This document shows, one piece after another, positions 7,937 to 17,175 of a stretch of DNA of 52,772 nucleotides (position 1 is its first letter; every line of letters starts with the position of its first letter). The notes under the pieces are model-generated. The model saw nothing but the letters and a program-made list of their open reading frames with translations. It made no database searches and was not told where the DNA came from. Source of the DNA: Acidobacteriota bacterium (GTDB lineage Bacteria; Acidobacteriota; Thermoanaerobaculia; Multivoradales; JBCCEF01); NCBI GenBank assembly GCA_039028635.1, contig JBCCHV010000043.1:1-52772 (forward strand), given 5' to 3'. The position numbers were made by a program, and so were the translations under genes.

Positions 7937-8772
7937 GCCTGATCAACGAGGCCCTCAAGAAGGCCAAGGTCGACGCCGCCCGCCGCGATGCCCTCGAGAG
8001 CGGCCGGCCCTACCCGATCGTCACCGAGGCGCGCCAGGCGCGCCCGTGGCTGTGGGCTCTGGTCGGCGCCGGCGCCCTCGCCGCCGCCTTCCTGCTGGTC
8101 GCCCTTGGCGCCCGCCTCGCTTCCTCCGAGAGGACCACCGAGGCCGCGGCCGATGCCCCAGCGCCGGCGGCCGCGCCGGCCGAACCGACCTTCTCCGCAA
8201 GCGCCCCACCGGCTGCGACCGGCGCACCGGTCGCAGCCCCTGCCGCGGGCGCCCCGCCGGCCGGCGCAACCCCCGCACCACCGAGCCGCCGCTCGACCCG
8301 CAGCCAGCCGCCGCCGGCGGTCGACCAGGCGCCCGCCAGCGATCCTCGCGCCGACTCGACCCCGGCGCCAAACCAGAACCAGCCGCCGGTAGCTTCCCGA
8401 CCGCAAGAGCTGGCGGACTCCACCGCCCCCGCCCGCCCGACGGCGCCTCGGCCCCCCGCCGCCGCGACTCGCGACGTTCCCGCGGCGACGGTGCCGGCTA
8501 CCGCCGCGCCGGCAACTTCCGATCCGGCAGCTTCCGACCCGGGCGGCGATACCACCGCCACCGTGGCCCACCTCAAGGAGGCTCCCCTGCCCGGCGGTGG
8601 CACCTTGCGCCTCGACGGCATCGCCTGGTCTGAAGTCCAGCCGGCAGCGGTCCTCAACGGCCAGATCATCGGCCTCGGTGAGAGCATCTCCGGCTTCCGC
8701 GTCGTCGCCATCGAGCGCGACCGGGTCAAGATCGAAGACGACGGTCTCGAGCTGGTGATCCGCCTCAAGTAG
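7933..8772 (+). CDS. GspB-like general secretion pathway protein (279 aa)
   Basis: It begins with the conserved MSLINEALKKAKVDAARRDA stretch of GspB/ExeB-type proteins. One membrane helix follows (about 35-57, PWLWALVGAGALAAAFLLVALGA). A long Ala/Pro-rich, low-complexity periplasmic linker covers about residues 65-210. The compact C-terminal GspB domain is LRLDGIAWSEVQPAAVLNG ... IGLGESISGFRVVAIERDRV. The linker would span the periplasm, as in TonB. It partners with the AAA ATPase encoded immediately upstream and overlapping it. The exact reach of the linker is the only unusual feature. Confidence 0.9.
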   Translation: MSLINEALKKAKVDAARRDALESGRPYPIVTEARQARPWLWALVGAGALAAAFLLVALGARLASSERTTEAAADAPAPAAAPAEPTFSASAPPAATGAPVAAPAAGAPPAGATPAPPSRRSTRSQPPPAVDQAPASDPRADSTPAPNQNQPPVASRPQELADSTAPARPTAPRPPAAATRDVPAATVPATAAPATSDPAASDPGGDTTATVAHLKEAPLPGGGTLRLDGIAWSEVQPAAVLNGQIIGLGESISGFRVVAIERDRVKIEDDGLELVIRLK

Positions 8773-8813
8773 GGGTCACTGCGAACCGCCAGACGGACCG
8801 CCGAACAGGGGCC

Positions 8814-11543
8814 TCAGTCCGGAAAGGCCGGTCGGCTCTCGTACCAACGCTTGGGCCGCAGCAGACGAAAATCGCGCTCTTTGTCGTCGAGCTCGAGGCC
8901 CGCCGACAGTCCCCGCAGCTTGACGTAGAGATAGCCCAGCTTGCCGCCCTCGTCGAAGCGCAATCGAGTGCGCAGGTCGAGGTGCTTGGCGGCAAAGTTC
9001 ATGGGATCGATCTCCAGAGAGCGATCGCCGAGCTCGACCCGCCCTTCACCGGTCACGTCCTCGATATCGAGGACGCGATCGAACCAGTGCAGAAAGCGCT
9101 TCTTGTCGGCGAACAGGGTGAGCAGGAAGCCGGTGTCCTTCATCGCCAGCCGGGCGTCGCTCTCGAGGGTCAGAGGCTTGTTCCAGGAGAGCTCGCCATC
9201 GAGCAGCTCGAGCCGAACCCACCAGTCCGCGCCGGCGCCCTCGGCGGCGTCATCGAGGGTGACATCGCGCAGCTCGAGGCGACTGCGATCGAGGTCGAAG
9301 CGGCGCCGCCGCAAATCTTCGCTCTCCAGGCGCGCCTTGAGGTAAAGGCCCCCGCCGAGGGTGTGATCGAGAAAGCGAACGCGCATCGCGTCGGAGGTGA
9401 GGTCGATCCGCCCGAGGCCCGAGTCGTCACGCGCCGAGAGCTCGAAGAAACCCCGCAGCCGACCGGCGCCGGAGAGGATCTCGACCTGCGACCTGGCCGG
9501 AAGGTAAGCGTTGTAGACCCGCAGATCCGGCACATCCGACTCGGGAATGTCGACCACCGCTTCGAGGTCCCCGAAGGGCCGGCGCAGGTCGAGGGCTTCG
9601 GACGTCGCCGTGAGGTGGAAGCCCTTGCCCTCGATGTAGGGCTGGTCGGGCGTCGCCAGGGCCGCCAGGGAGAAATCGTCGAGTTTCACGAAGACATCCG
9701 CCCGCGCCCCGCCATAGGCCTCCTCGACGACGCCGCGAACGGTGGCTCGGCCGCGCGCCCGATAGTCCAAGAAGTCGGCTTCGATGGCCGGCACCTCGAC
9801 CGCGAGCTGGCCACCCGGCGCCAGGCGCCCGCGGGCGAGCAGCAAATCCGCCTGCAGCTTGCCGGAACCCTGGACGTCGAGCCAGGGAGCCGCCTTCATG
9901 AAATAGCGCAGAAAGCCGAGAGAACCGGCCTCGCCCGACACCTGGACGCGGCCGGAGAGGGCCCGAAAGGGGTCTTCGCCGAAGCGGAAAGGACCGAAGT
10001 CGCCGCTCGCCTCGAGGTCGAGAGCCTCAGCCACGGGATCGCCCGACGCCAGCAGGACCCCGTCGGCGGTGGTCAAGGAGACCCCTTCGAGGTCGATCTG
10101 ACGCCCCGGGGCGAAGGCCACCCGCTGGCTCGCCACCCGGGCCAGTCCCTGCAGCCGGAAGGGACCGAGGGAGAGCTCCGGCACCTGATCGAGGGCGACA
10201 TCGGCGAGCTCGAGACTCCAACCCTGGCCGCGACGCGGTCGCGGACCGCGCTCGGCACCGCCGGCCCAGCGCAGATGGGCGCCGCGACCGCGCACCCGAC
10301 GCGCCACCACTCGGCGCGCCGCCAAGGCGGTCAAGTCGACCTCGCCCCGCAGCCGATCGAGGGAGGCGATCAAACTGTCGGACGCTGCGACGGAGACATC
10401 CCGCGCCGCCACCTCGATGATCTGCTCGGTCCCAGCTCCGGCCTCCCGCCGAGCGCGGCGGAAGCGCTTGACCTCGTCCACCAAACCGCGAACTCCGCTC
10501 GCCAGGGTGAGATCGGAAGAGGTCATCGCCAGGCGCGCCGACGAGGCGGCCAGCACAGGCTCGGCGGCGCCCTGGCGGTGAAAGGTGAGGCCGCCCCCGA
10601 CGATGCCCAGGGCCATGCGATCTCCACCGTCCCGGGCTTCGACCTCGAGCACCGCCGCGACGTCCGCCGCCAGGCTACCGCCGCCGGCGTCGACCTCGAA
10701 GCGATCGACCGCCACCTCGACCCGGCTCTCGGGGCGCAGCTCGCCGCCCTCGACCTGCAGCAGCGCCGCCAGCTCGCCGATTCCCTGGAGGTGTCGATCC
10801 GCCCCCTGCTGGTCACCCTCGGCGAGCTTCTCCAGGGGCAGCTCACCGGCAGCCTGCAGGCGACCGGCGAGAAAGGCCAGTGCCGCCTTACCGCGATGCT
10901 CCCGCGGCTCGTAGGGACCGAGAGAGACCTCGCTGTCGACCTTCAGGTCTTCGAGCCAGGGCTCGCCCTTCCAGGACAGGCGAGAGCCCTGCCAGCGCAG
11001 GCGCGACGACGAAATCTCGACCGTGCGACGCAGGGCCAGGGTGAAAGCACCTTCGACCTCGCCGCGAGTCTCCGCGCCATCGAGCAGCAGCTCGCCGTAG
11101 CGCGCCCGGCGCAGCTCGCCGAGGGCGACGTCGGCGAAACGCAGGGTCCAGGGCCGACGCCGCGGCACGGACGAGGCGGCTGCCACCTCTCCGGCGGCCG
11201 CCGGCGGGCGACGATCGATCTCGACCTCGACTCCCGCTGCGTCCAGGCGATGAACCACGAAGTGCTTTCGCACCAGACCCAGCAGACCGATGCGCAGGGA
11301 GGCCTCGTCGGCGGTCATCGACCAGTCGACGGCCCGCGAATGGCCGGCGACGCGAACCGCCTCGAGATGGATGACGCCGGGTAGGAAGGTCCGGGCCCGC
11401 TGCCACTCGAGGGTGAGCTTCTCGGGACGCCGGTTGACTTGGCTACGGCCCCAATCGGAGCTCAGAAAGTAGTTGGCTGCTCCCAGGTAGACAGCGGCCA
11501 GGGCCAGCAGCGAGAAGGCCAGACGAGCCAGCCAGCGCCGCAT
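8814..11543 (-). CDS. Large AsmA/TamB-like periplasmic protein (909 aa)
   Basis: One N-terminal membrane helix (about 5-25, LARLAFSLLALAAVYLGAANYFL) anchors a very long beta-rich body. That body is built of recurrent stretches such as 'LELRDVTLDDAAEG', 'LRGEVDLTAL', 'SGRVQVSGEAG' and 'GRVELGDRSLEIDPMNFAAKHLDLRTRL'. This pattern resembles the AsmA/DUF748/TamB class of bridge-like envelope proteins implicated in lipid transport and outer-membrane assembly. I do not recognise a specific family member. The ATG at 11543 (MRRWLARLAFSLL) follows the stop of the amine oxidase gene by 5 bases; an in-frame extension to 11618 lies wholly in that gene. Confidence is high for the gene, moderate for the class. 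Confidence 0.75.
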   Translation of the reverse strand: MRRWLARLAFSLLALAAVYLGAANYFLSSDWGRSQVNRRPEKLTLEWQRARTFLPGVIHLEAVRVAGHSRAVDWSMTADEASLRIGLLGLVRKHFVVHRLDAAGVEVEIDRRPPAAAGEVAAASSVPRRRPWTLRFADVALGELRRARYGELLLDGAETRGEVEGAFTLALRRTVEISSSRLRWQGSRLSWKGEPWLEDLKVDSEVSLGPYEPREHRGKAALAFLAGRLQAAGELPLEKLAEGDQQGADRHLQGIGELAALLQVEGGELRPESRVEVAVDRFEVDAGGGSLAADVAAVLEVEARDGGDRMALGIVGGGLTFHRQGAAEPVLAASSARLAMTSSDLTLASGVRGLVDEVKRFRRARREAGAGTEQIIEVAARDVSVAASDSLIASLDRLRGEVDLTALAARRVVARRVRGRGAHLRWAGGAERGPRPRRGQGWSLELADVALDQVPELSLGPFRLQGLARVASQRVAFAPGRQIDLEGVSLTTADGVLLASGDPVAEALDLEASGDFGPFRFGEDPFRALSGRVQVSGEAGSLGFLRYFMKAAPWLDVQGSGKLQADLLLARGRLAPGGQLAVEVPAIEADFLDYRARGRATVRGVVEEAYGGARADVFVKLDDFSLAALATPDQPYIEGKGFHLTATSEALDLRRPFGDLEAVVDIPESDVPDLRVYNAYLPARSQVEILSGAGRLRGFFELSARDDSGLGRIDLTSDAMRVRFLDHTLGGGLYLKARLESEDLRRRRFDLDRSRLELRDVTLDDAAEGAGADWWVRLELLDGELSWNKPLTLESDARLAMKDTGFLLTLFADKKRFLHWFDRVLDIEDVTGEGRVELGDRSLEIDPMNFAAKHLDLRTRLRFDEGGKLGYLYVKLRGLSAGLELDDKERDFRLLRPKRWYESRPAFPD

Positions 11544-11548
11544 CGAGA

Positions 11549-13081
11549 TCAGGCGCCCCGGCGACGCGGCGGCGCCAGCAGACCGAAGTCCACCAGCAGC
11601 GCCTCGGCTGCGGCCCAACCGGTCTCACAGCCGCCCTCGATGCTGCCCGGGGCGATGCGGGAGCAGTGCTCGCCGGCGAACAACAAGCGACCGTGGCGCT
11701 CGCCTTCGGAACCTCCGAAGATGGTCCACTGGCCCGGGGCATAGCAGCTCACGCTCCCCTGGCTCCACTCGAAGGACTGCCAGTCGAAGCGCACGGCGGG
11801 GGGTCGATGGGCCGCCGCCAGATCGCCGAACAGCGGCGCCCACTGGCGCAGCGCGGCGTCGGCCCGGGTCGCCACCGGGCCCGCCACTACCTGGCGCCGG
11901 CCGGCGCCCCAGGCGTCCGGGGTCAAGATTCCGGCGCGGCCGGCCTGGCCGCGGGAGGCTTCGGCGACCCGCTGGCGCGGCCGGTCGCTCCACAGCGCGC
12001 CGTTGAGGCCCTGTTGGCGCCAGGTCCGCTGGCCGAAGCCGAGAACCAGCCGGGCGTGATCGCCGTAAGCCAGCTCGTCGATCGCCCGTTGCTTCACCGG
12101 CGGCAGGTCGACGTCGAGCTCGACCCGGCGCAGGGTGCTGAAGGGCAAGGTGACGATGGCATAGGGCGCCGACACCACTCGCACCGAGGCTCCCTGCCGA
12201 ACGCTCAAAGCGAGGCTGCCGTCGGCCCGGCGGCGTACCGCTTCGAGCACCGTTCCGGTCGCGATGCGGCCTCCGAGACGAGCCGCCAGGGCGGCGATCA
12301 GGCGGTCGTTGCCGCCCCGCACCCGGAAGCGCCCGTCGCGGCGCCCGAGCAGTCGCAGGTTCTGGCCGCCGGGCTCCAGCCGCGTCACCAGATTGAGGGC
12401 CGACTGCTCTCCAGGTCCACGGCCGCCCTCGGCACCGTAGGCCACCGCCAGCAGATCCCGAATCCAGCCCTCGGCGCCGGCCAGCTCGAGCCACTGCTCG
12501 AGGCTGAGCCGATCCAGAAAGCTGCCGCCGGGATTGCGATAGCTGGGCGTCCCGTAGGGCAAGATCAGGGAGCGGTCCGAGGTCAATCGCTCGGCGATGC
12601 TGCCGAGGCTGCGCAGGATCTCGGCCTCGCCGCGGCGCGCACCGCCGAAGAGGAAGGACGGTCGCAGGTGGGGGCCATCCTGCCAGAGATCTTCGAGCTC
12701 GAGACCGAGGGCCCGGCACAACGCCGCCACCCGCAGGCTCCCGGAATCGATGCGATCCCCTCCGAGCTCGACGAACTGCCCCTCCGCAAACTGCTCTCGC
12801 AAGGTCCAGATGCGCCCCCCGACCCGCTCTTGGGCCTCGAGGATGCGCACCGGAACGCCGGCCTGGAGCAATCGGTAAGCGGCCGTCAAGCCGGCGATGC
12901 CGGCGCCGACCACCACCACCTCTTCGATCGGCGAGCGTTCCGCGCGGCTGCTGGTACAGCCACTCCAGGCGAGGTGCGACAGGGCCAAGCCCGAGGTGGT
13001 CAGAAATTTGCGGCGATCCCAACGTCCGCTGGCGGCGCTGGCGTCTTGCCCGTTCGAAGGCAGCTTCACGATCCCTCCCAC
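11549..13081 (-). CDS. Tat-exported flavin monoamine oxidase-like protein (510 aa)
   Basis: A Tat motif (WDRRKFLTTSG, residues 21-31) is followed by a hydrophobic stretch and a lipobox-like LAWSGC. The mature part begins with the FAD-binding VVVVGAGIAGLTAAYRLLQAG and the GG motif VRILEAQERVGGRIWTL. The C-terminal FAD segment GRLLFAGEHCSRIAPGSIEGGCETGWAAAEALL is characteristic of flavin amine oxidases. The substrate is unknown (polyamine or aromatic amine are typical). The protein is predicted to be periplasmic, perhaps lipid-anchored. It precedes the AsmA-like gene by 5 bases and is probably co-transcribed with it. Confidence 0.88.
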   Translation of the reverse strand: MGGIVKLPSNGQDASAASGRWDRRKFLTTSGLALSHLAWSGCTSSRAERSPIEEVVVVGAGIAGLTAAYRLLQAGVPVRILEAQERVGGRIWTLREQFAEGQFVELGGDRIDSGSLRVAALCRALGLELEDLWQDGPHLRPSFLFGGARRGEAEILRSLGSIAERLTSDRSLILPYGTPSYRNPGGSFLDRLSLEQWLELAGAEGWIRDLLAVAYGAEGGRGPGEQSALNLVTRLEPGGQNLRLLGRRDGRFRVRGGNDRLIAALAARLGGRIATGTVLEAVRRRADGSLALSVRQGASVRVVSAPYAIVTLPFSTLRRVELDVDLPPVKQRAIDELAYGDHARLVLGFGQRTWRQQGLNGALWSDRPRQRVAEASRGQAGRAGILTPDAWGAGRRQVVAGPVATRADAALRQWAPLFGDLAAAHRPPAVRFDWQSFEWSQGSVSCYAPGQWTIFGGSEGERHGRLLFAGEHCSRIAPGSIEGGCETGWAAAEALLVDFGLLAPPRRRGA

Positions 13082-13250
13082 CCCTGAATCTTTCGCATTG
13101 CAGTCGGCCCCAAGCTACCAGGAGCGGCAACGAACGGGCAATCGAATTCCCGCGGACGTCCTGCGCCCGAGCCATACGCCTCGGACATGGTGACCTTGCC
13201 CGGCTGCGACACGCTAGACTGAAGGAGCTTCCCTCGAGCGGAGGAACCCA

Positions 13251-13703
13251 ATGTCGCAAGACCTGAACGCCGTCCTCAGGCGCTATCCGAATGCCACGAC
13301 CTTCACCTTCGGTGACAGTCGAGAGCTTTGTGACGGGCTGATCGAGCTGGTGCGACAGGGCAAGAAAACGGCGACCTGCGATGCTCTCCAGAGCTTCGAG
13401 TCCGAAGCAGAGGCCATGCCCGTCGTCGGACGCCGGGACATCGCCCTCGACTGGGACGGCCGTCCGGCTCTGGTGCTCGAAACGGAGTCCGTCGACCGAG
13501 TTCGGTTCTGTGACGTCGAAGTGGATTTCGCTCTCGCCGAGGGCGAAGACGAAGACCTGGCAGGGTGGCAGCGCAACCACCAGGCCTACTTCGAGCGCAG
13601 CGGTGGCTTCGATCCCAAGATGATTCTAGTCTGCGAACGCTTTCGCTTGGTCGAAGACCTCGGTCGGCAGGACTCCCTCGGCCAGGAATCGGACAACCGC
13701 TAG
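13251..13703 (+). CDS. ASCH-domain protein (150 aa)
   Basis: A single ASCH domain is recognised from GDSRELCDGLIELVRQGKKTATC, the 'GKKTAT' turn being the putative RNA/nucleotide-binding signature. It continues through ALVLETESVDRVRFCDVEVDFALAEGED and WQRNHQAYFE. ASCH proteins bind RNA; some, like YqfB, hydrolyse N4-acetylcytidine. The chemical role here is not determined. A GGAGG sits 7 bases before the ATG. It is divergent from the amine oxidase gene and 9 bases ahead of the SDR gene, which may share its transcript. Confidence 0.87.
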   Translation: MSQDLNAVLRRYPNATTFTFGDSRELCDGLIELVRQGKKTATCDALQSFESEAEAMPVVGRRDIALDWDGRPALVLETESVDRVRFCDVEVDFALAEGEDEDLAGWQRNHQAYFERSGGFDPKMILVCERFRLVEDLGRQDSLGQESDNR

Positions 13704-13712
13704 AATCCGGTC

Positions 13713-14501
13713 ATGCAGCTCGACGGTCGAAAGATGTGGATCACCGGAGCCTCTTCCGGCATCGGCGAAGCCCTGGCTCTGGCGGCGAGCCGGCGCGGCG
13801 CCCGGCTCGTCCTCTCCGCCCGGCGGGCCGAAGTGCTCGAGCAGGTCCGCGACCGCTGCGAGGGCTCGCCGCACCACCAAGTCGTGGCCGTCGATTTGGC
13901 CGACGGCGACGGCATCCGCCGGGCCGCCGAGGAAGTTCTCGCCGACGGGCCGGTGGACATCGTGGTCCACTGCGGTGGAGTCTCCCAGCGCGCTCTCGCC
14001 CAGGACACCCGCGAGGAGGTCGACCGCAAGCTCTTCGAAGTCAACTACTTCGGCACCGTCGCCCTGACCAAGGCGCTGCTGCCGGCGATGCTCGAGCGCG
14101 GTCGGGGACACTTCGTCGTGGTCAGCAGCCTGGTGGGCAAGATCGGCACGCCGCTGCGCTCCTCCTACGCCGCTGCCAAGCACGCCCTTCACGGCTTCTT
14201 CGACTCGCTGCGCGCCGAGGTCTGGGACCAGGGGCTGCGAGTGACCATCATCTGCCCGGGCTTCATCCGCACTCGCGTGTCCCACAACGCCCTCACCGGC
14301 GACGGCAGCCCCCAGGGCACCCTCGATCGCGCCCAGGCCAATGGCATGGCCCCGGAAGCCTGCGCCGCCGAGATCCTGCGCGCCATCGAGGGCGAGAAGA
14401 GCGAAGTGCTGATCGGTGGGCGCGAGCGCTGGGCGGTGCATCTCAAGCGCTTCCTGCCGGGCACCTTCGAGCGCGTCATCCGCAAGGCGCGGGTGACCTG
14501 A
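13713..14501 (+). CDS. Short-chain dehydrogenase/reductase (262 aa)
   Basis: This is a classical SDR. The cofactor motif TGASSGIGEALALAASRRG is followed by the 'HCGG' variant of the NNAG strand, then the catalytic Ser in VVSSLVGKIG and the YxxxK in SYAAAKHALHG. A substrate-loop segment follows (PGFIRTRVSHNAL). The overall sequence looks like the DHRS7B-type group of SDRs acting on lipids or steroids, but the substrate cannot be inferred. It ends in a perfect bidirectional terminator shared with the convergent DUF4332-like gene. Confidence 0.9.
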   Translation: MQLDGRKMWITGASSGIGEALALAASRRGARLVLSARRAEVLEQVRDRCEGSPHHQVVAVDLADGDGIRRAAEEVLADGPVDIVVHCGGVSQRALAQDTREEVDRKLFEVNYFGTVALTKALLPAMLERGRGHFVVVSSLVGKIGTPLRSSYAAAKHALHGFFDSLRAEVWDQGLRVTIICPGFIRTRVSHNALTGDGSPQGTLDRAQANGMAPEACAAEILRAIEGEKSEVLIGGRERWAVHLKRFLPGTFERVIRKARVT

Positions 14502-14541
14502 CGGCGCCCGCGGCGGCCGTCCCAACGCCCTCCAAAATCAG

Positions 14542-14567
14542 AAAAGCCCTCCCGCGGGAGGGCTTTC
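14542..14567. terminator. Bidirectional intrinsic terminator
   Basis: AAAGCCCTCCCG and CGGGAGGGCTTT (14543-14566) form a perfect 24-base palindrome, with A-runs on one side and T-runs on the other, between convergent genes. This is a textbook two-way terminator for the SDR gene (+) and the DUF4332-like gene (-). Confidence 0.85.
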
Positions 14568-14588
14568 GAAGGACCCGATCGGTCGGTC

Positions 14589-14996
14589 TCAGTGACTGAT
14601 CATCGGGGTCAGGCTCTTGGCCTGCTGCACCCAGTCCTCGACCTTCGACTCCGGCGGCGCGACCTTGGCGACTTTGGTCTTCTCGCGCGTCTCGGCCATC
14701 TTGGCGGCGAGGTTGGCGGGCTTGCGATTGCGCAGCTCCTTGACCGTGTCGACGCCGGCGGCTTCGAGTAGCTCGGCGAACTGGCGGCCGATGCCGTTGA
14801 TCCGCATCAAGTCGGCCATGTTGGCCCATTCGAGCAACAGCTTCTCGCTGATGCCGGTCTCGCCACTGACCTTCTTGCGCCCCTTGCGATCGGCGCAATG
14901 CTTCAAGAAGTCCTTGGTGTTCTTGATTCCGGCCGGCTTCAGCTTGGCAGCGTACTTCGGGCCAATCCCCTCGATCTCGTCGATCCGGTAATTCAT
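14589..14996 (-). CDS. DUF4332-like helix-hairpin-helix protein (135 aa)
   Basis: The protein carries two helix-hairpin-helix-like repeats: 'IDEIEGIGPKYAAKLKPAGI' at the N-terminus and 'LMRINGIGRQFAELLEAAGVDTVKEL' near residue 75. This is the arrangement of the DUF4332 family, whose members resemble DNA-binding HhH pairs. It is lysine-rich and has no signal peptide. An AGGAGG lies 5 bases before ATG 14996; a longer start at 15035 has no such site. It stands alone. DNA or RNA binding is inferred only from the fold. Confidence 0.85.
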   Translation of the reverse strand: MNYRIDEIEGIGPKYAAKLKPAGIKNTKDFLKHCADRKGRKKVSGETGISEKLLLEWANMADLMRINGIGRQFAELLEAAGVDTVKELRNRKPANLAAKMAETREKTKVAKVAPPESKVEDWVQQAKSLTPMISH

Positions 14997-15169
14997 TGCA
15001 ATCCTCCTGGGCAATTGCGGCCGAGAGCGAGGCATCGCCCTCGTAACGCGAGGTTTAGCAGTCCTAGTGCTGCGAGGTTACCGGATTCGCGCAAGGGAAG
15101 AAAGAGGCCCGGCAACCCAGCGCGACGCCAAACGTAAGTCAGGAATATGAATTCCTCGAGGAGACTGCC

Positions 15170-16261
15170 ATGAACCTTCGTCACCGCACTCCCCCGATCC
15201 TCCTCTCGCTACTCCTGGCGGCCTCTGCCGTCACCGCCCAGGCCACCCCTTCGGACGACCAGCCGAGGCCCTTCGCCGCCAACCCCGCCATCGAAGAGGC
15301 GACCCTGGTGATCGCGCGTGCCCCGGGCACCCAGCTCAGGCGCCTGGAGCGCGTCGTCGACCGCATCTTCTCCAAGAAGCACGGTCTCGGCTTCGAGTAC
15401 GCCAGCCACCCGACCTTCACCGCGGCCGAGGCCTTCGAGCACGGTCGCGGCAACTGCCTGTCGTTGGTCAACCTGTTCGTCGCCATGGCGCGCAGCGCCG
15501 GCATTCGGGCCTACTTCGTCGAGGTCGAAGACTTCGAGACCTTCCACCGGGTGGGCGAGTCGGTGGTGCGCTCGACCCATGTCGTCGGCGGAGTCACCCT
15601 CGACGGCCGGCTCGAGACCGTCGACTTCTATCCCGGCCGCGAGAAGTCCTACCGCAATATGCGCATCATCTCCGACGACCGCGGAGCGGCTCACTACTAC
15701 AACGCGGTGGCCGCCGAAGCCATGCTGACCGGCGACCTGGCGGCCGCAGAGCCCCTCTTCCGGCGCGCCCTGGCCCTCGATCCGACCCTCATCGAGGGCT
15801 GGAACAACCTCGCCTTGCTGGCCCAACGGCACGGCCGCACCGTCGAAGCCATCGCCCTGGTCGAGAAGGCCCTGCAGCAAGATCCGGAGTTCCTGCCGGC
15901 GATCGAGAACCTCTCCGGCCTCTACCGGGTCGCCGGCCGCACCGCCGAGGCGCGGGCGACCACCGCCCGCGTCCTCGAGCTCAAGACGCGCAACCCCTTC
16001 TACCTGCTGGATCGCGCCCGCGAGCACTTTGCGGCCGCCGATCTCGACACTGCCGATCGCCTCCTCGAGCGCGCCGGCCGGATCGAAAAGCGCATCTCGG
16101 AGATCCACTTGCTGCGTGGCCGCATCGCTCTGGTGCGCGGCGACGAGAAGAAGGCCAACCGGCATTTCGCCCGCGCCGTGCGCTTCGCCGACGAACGCCC
16201 CCGGCTCTTCCAGCAGAATCTCGAGGGCAAGGTGGACAAACTCCTTCTCGCAAGCCGCTAA
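15170..16261 (+). CDS. Secreted transglutaminase-like/TPR protein (363 aa)
   Basis: A signal peptide (about 1-25, PPILLSLLLAASAVTAQA) is followed by a transglutaminase-like domain with the Cys in GRGNCLSLVNLFVAMARSAGI (C96), His137 (RSTHVVGG) and Asp152 (ETVDFYPG). A TPR array follows from about residue 165 (GWNNLALLAQRHGRTVEAIALVEKAL and following repeats). The predicted location is periplasmic. The Cys-His-Asp triad suggests a peptidase-type or amide-cleaving activity, but no family member with known substrate is recognised. Its TAA overlaps the stop codon of the convergent secreted-protein gene by 4 bases, so no terminator separates them. Confidence 0.88.
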   Translation: MNLRHRTPPILLSLLLAASAVTAQATPSDDQPRPFAANPAIEEATLVIARAPGTQLRRLERVVDRIFSKKHGLGFEYASHPTFTAAEAFEHGRGNCLSLVNLFVAMARSAGIRAYFVEVEDFETFHRVGESVVRSTHVVGGVTLDGRLETVDFYPGREKSYRNMRIISDDRGAAHYYNAVAAEAMLTGDLAAAEPLFRRALALDPTLIEGWNNLALLAQRHGRTVEAIALVEKALQQDPEFLPAIENLSGLYRVAGRTAEARATTARVLELKTRNPFYLLDRAREHFAAADLDTADRLLERAGRIEKRISEIHLLRGRIALVRGDEKKANRHFARAVRFADERPRLFQQNLEGKVDKLLLASR

Positions 16262-17175
16262 GGGCAGGTCGGGAAGGCGCCGGTGTCGAGGATCGGTGGG
16301 AAGGGTTGGTCGAGGGTGGTGACGCGGAACCAGGTGAAGTCGCGCAGAGTATCGGTTACGGTCAGTGAGACCTCGAGGTTGGTGAGACCCGAGGCGAACA
16401 CCCAGTAGCGATTGAATGGCGCCACGCAGGCGTCGTTGACCTTGATCACCGCCTCGACGTTGTCGGGATCGAAGAACCACAGGTAGGCGGTGTCGTCGGT
16501 GAGCCGCTCGACCCGCGCCTGGCCGGTGCTGTCGTCGGGCTTGCGCCAGCTCGCCTCGACGCGGAAGCGCCCGCCGTTGAGGCACTTGGCGGTCGCACTC
16601 TCGATACAGCTCGAGAACTGCAGCTGGAGGTTGTCGAAGTGGCCATCGAAGGCGACGCCGTTCTGCTGCAGGACATTGAGATCGACCCGTAGGGACCGGG
16701 ATCCCGGCGGCGCCGTGGCGCGCAGCGATTGCTCATGCCACTGACCGGGGGTGCCGCGGAATCCCAGACTGACGCCGCTGTCGAGCGGGTTGCCGCCGAG
16801 CTGGCCACAGGCCGTATCCGGGAAAAAGTTCATGGCGACATAGACGTCGTCTCCAAAGGCCACGCCGGTCGGCGCCCAGGTCTCGGCGGTCAGATCGAAG
16901 ACATCCCCAGGGCTGATCAGCGTGACGCACTGGAAGACCCCGGTGGGAATTCCGTTCTGGCCACCGCTCGGAATCCGGACCGAGCCGGAAGCCACTTGAC
17001 CTTGGGCGTCGAAGGCCGACCAAGAGAAGGGATCTCCCCCGATGCCGGTCCAGCCGCTGACCCCCGAGTCGAAGCTTCCGTTGTCGAGGAGGAGCCGCCC
17101 CGCCGCCACCGGTGAGCCAATGAACCCAACGACGAGCAAGACGAGGAGTGCAAGCAGACACGATCGAGCAGCCAT
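16258..17175 (-). CDS. Secreted two-domain beta-rich protein (305 aa)
   Basis: A clear signal peptide covers residues 1-25 (CLLALLVLLVVGFIGSPVAAG). Residues 30-190 look like a jelly-roll carbohydrate-binding-type domain (NGSFDSGVSGWT...; FDNLQLQF). Residues 200-305 form a second domain beginning CLNGGRFRVEASWR and containing 'YLWFFDPDNVEAVIKVNDAC' and 'YWVFASGLTNLEVSLTVTDT'. I associate that module with secreted proteins of Acidobacteriota and relatives; this is recollection, not a search. The function is unknown; surface binding is possible. A long structured leader precedes it (17176-17454). Confidence 0.8.
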   Translation of the reverse strand: MAARSCLLALLVLLVVGFIGSPVAAGRLLLDNGSFDSGVSGWTGIGGDPFSWSAFDAQGQVASGSVRIPSGGQNGIPTGVFQCVTLISPGDVFDLTAETWAPTGVAFGDDVYVAMNFFPDTACGQLGGNPLDSGVSLGFRGTPGQWHEQSLRATAPPGSRSLRVDLNVLQQNGVAFDGHFDNLQLQFSSCIESATAKCLNGGRFRVEASWRKPDDSTGQARVERLTDDTAYLWFFDPDNVEAVIKVNDACVAPFNRYWVFASGLTNLEVSLTVTDTLRDFTWFRVTTLDQPFPPILDTGAFPTCP

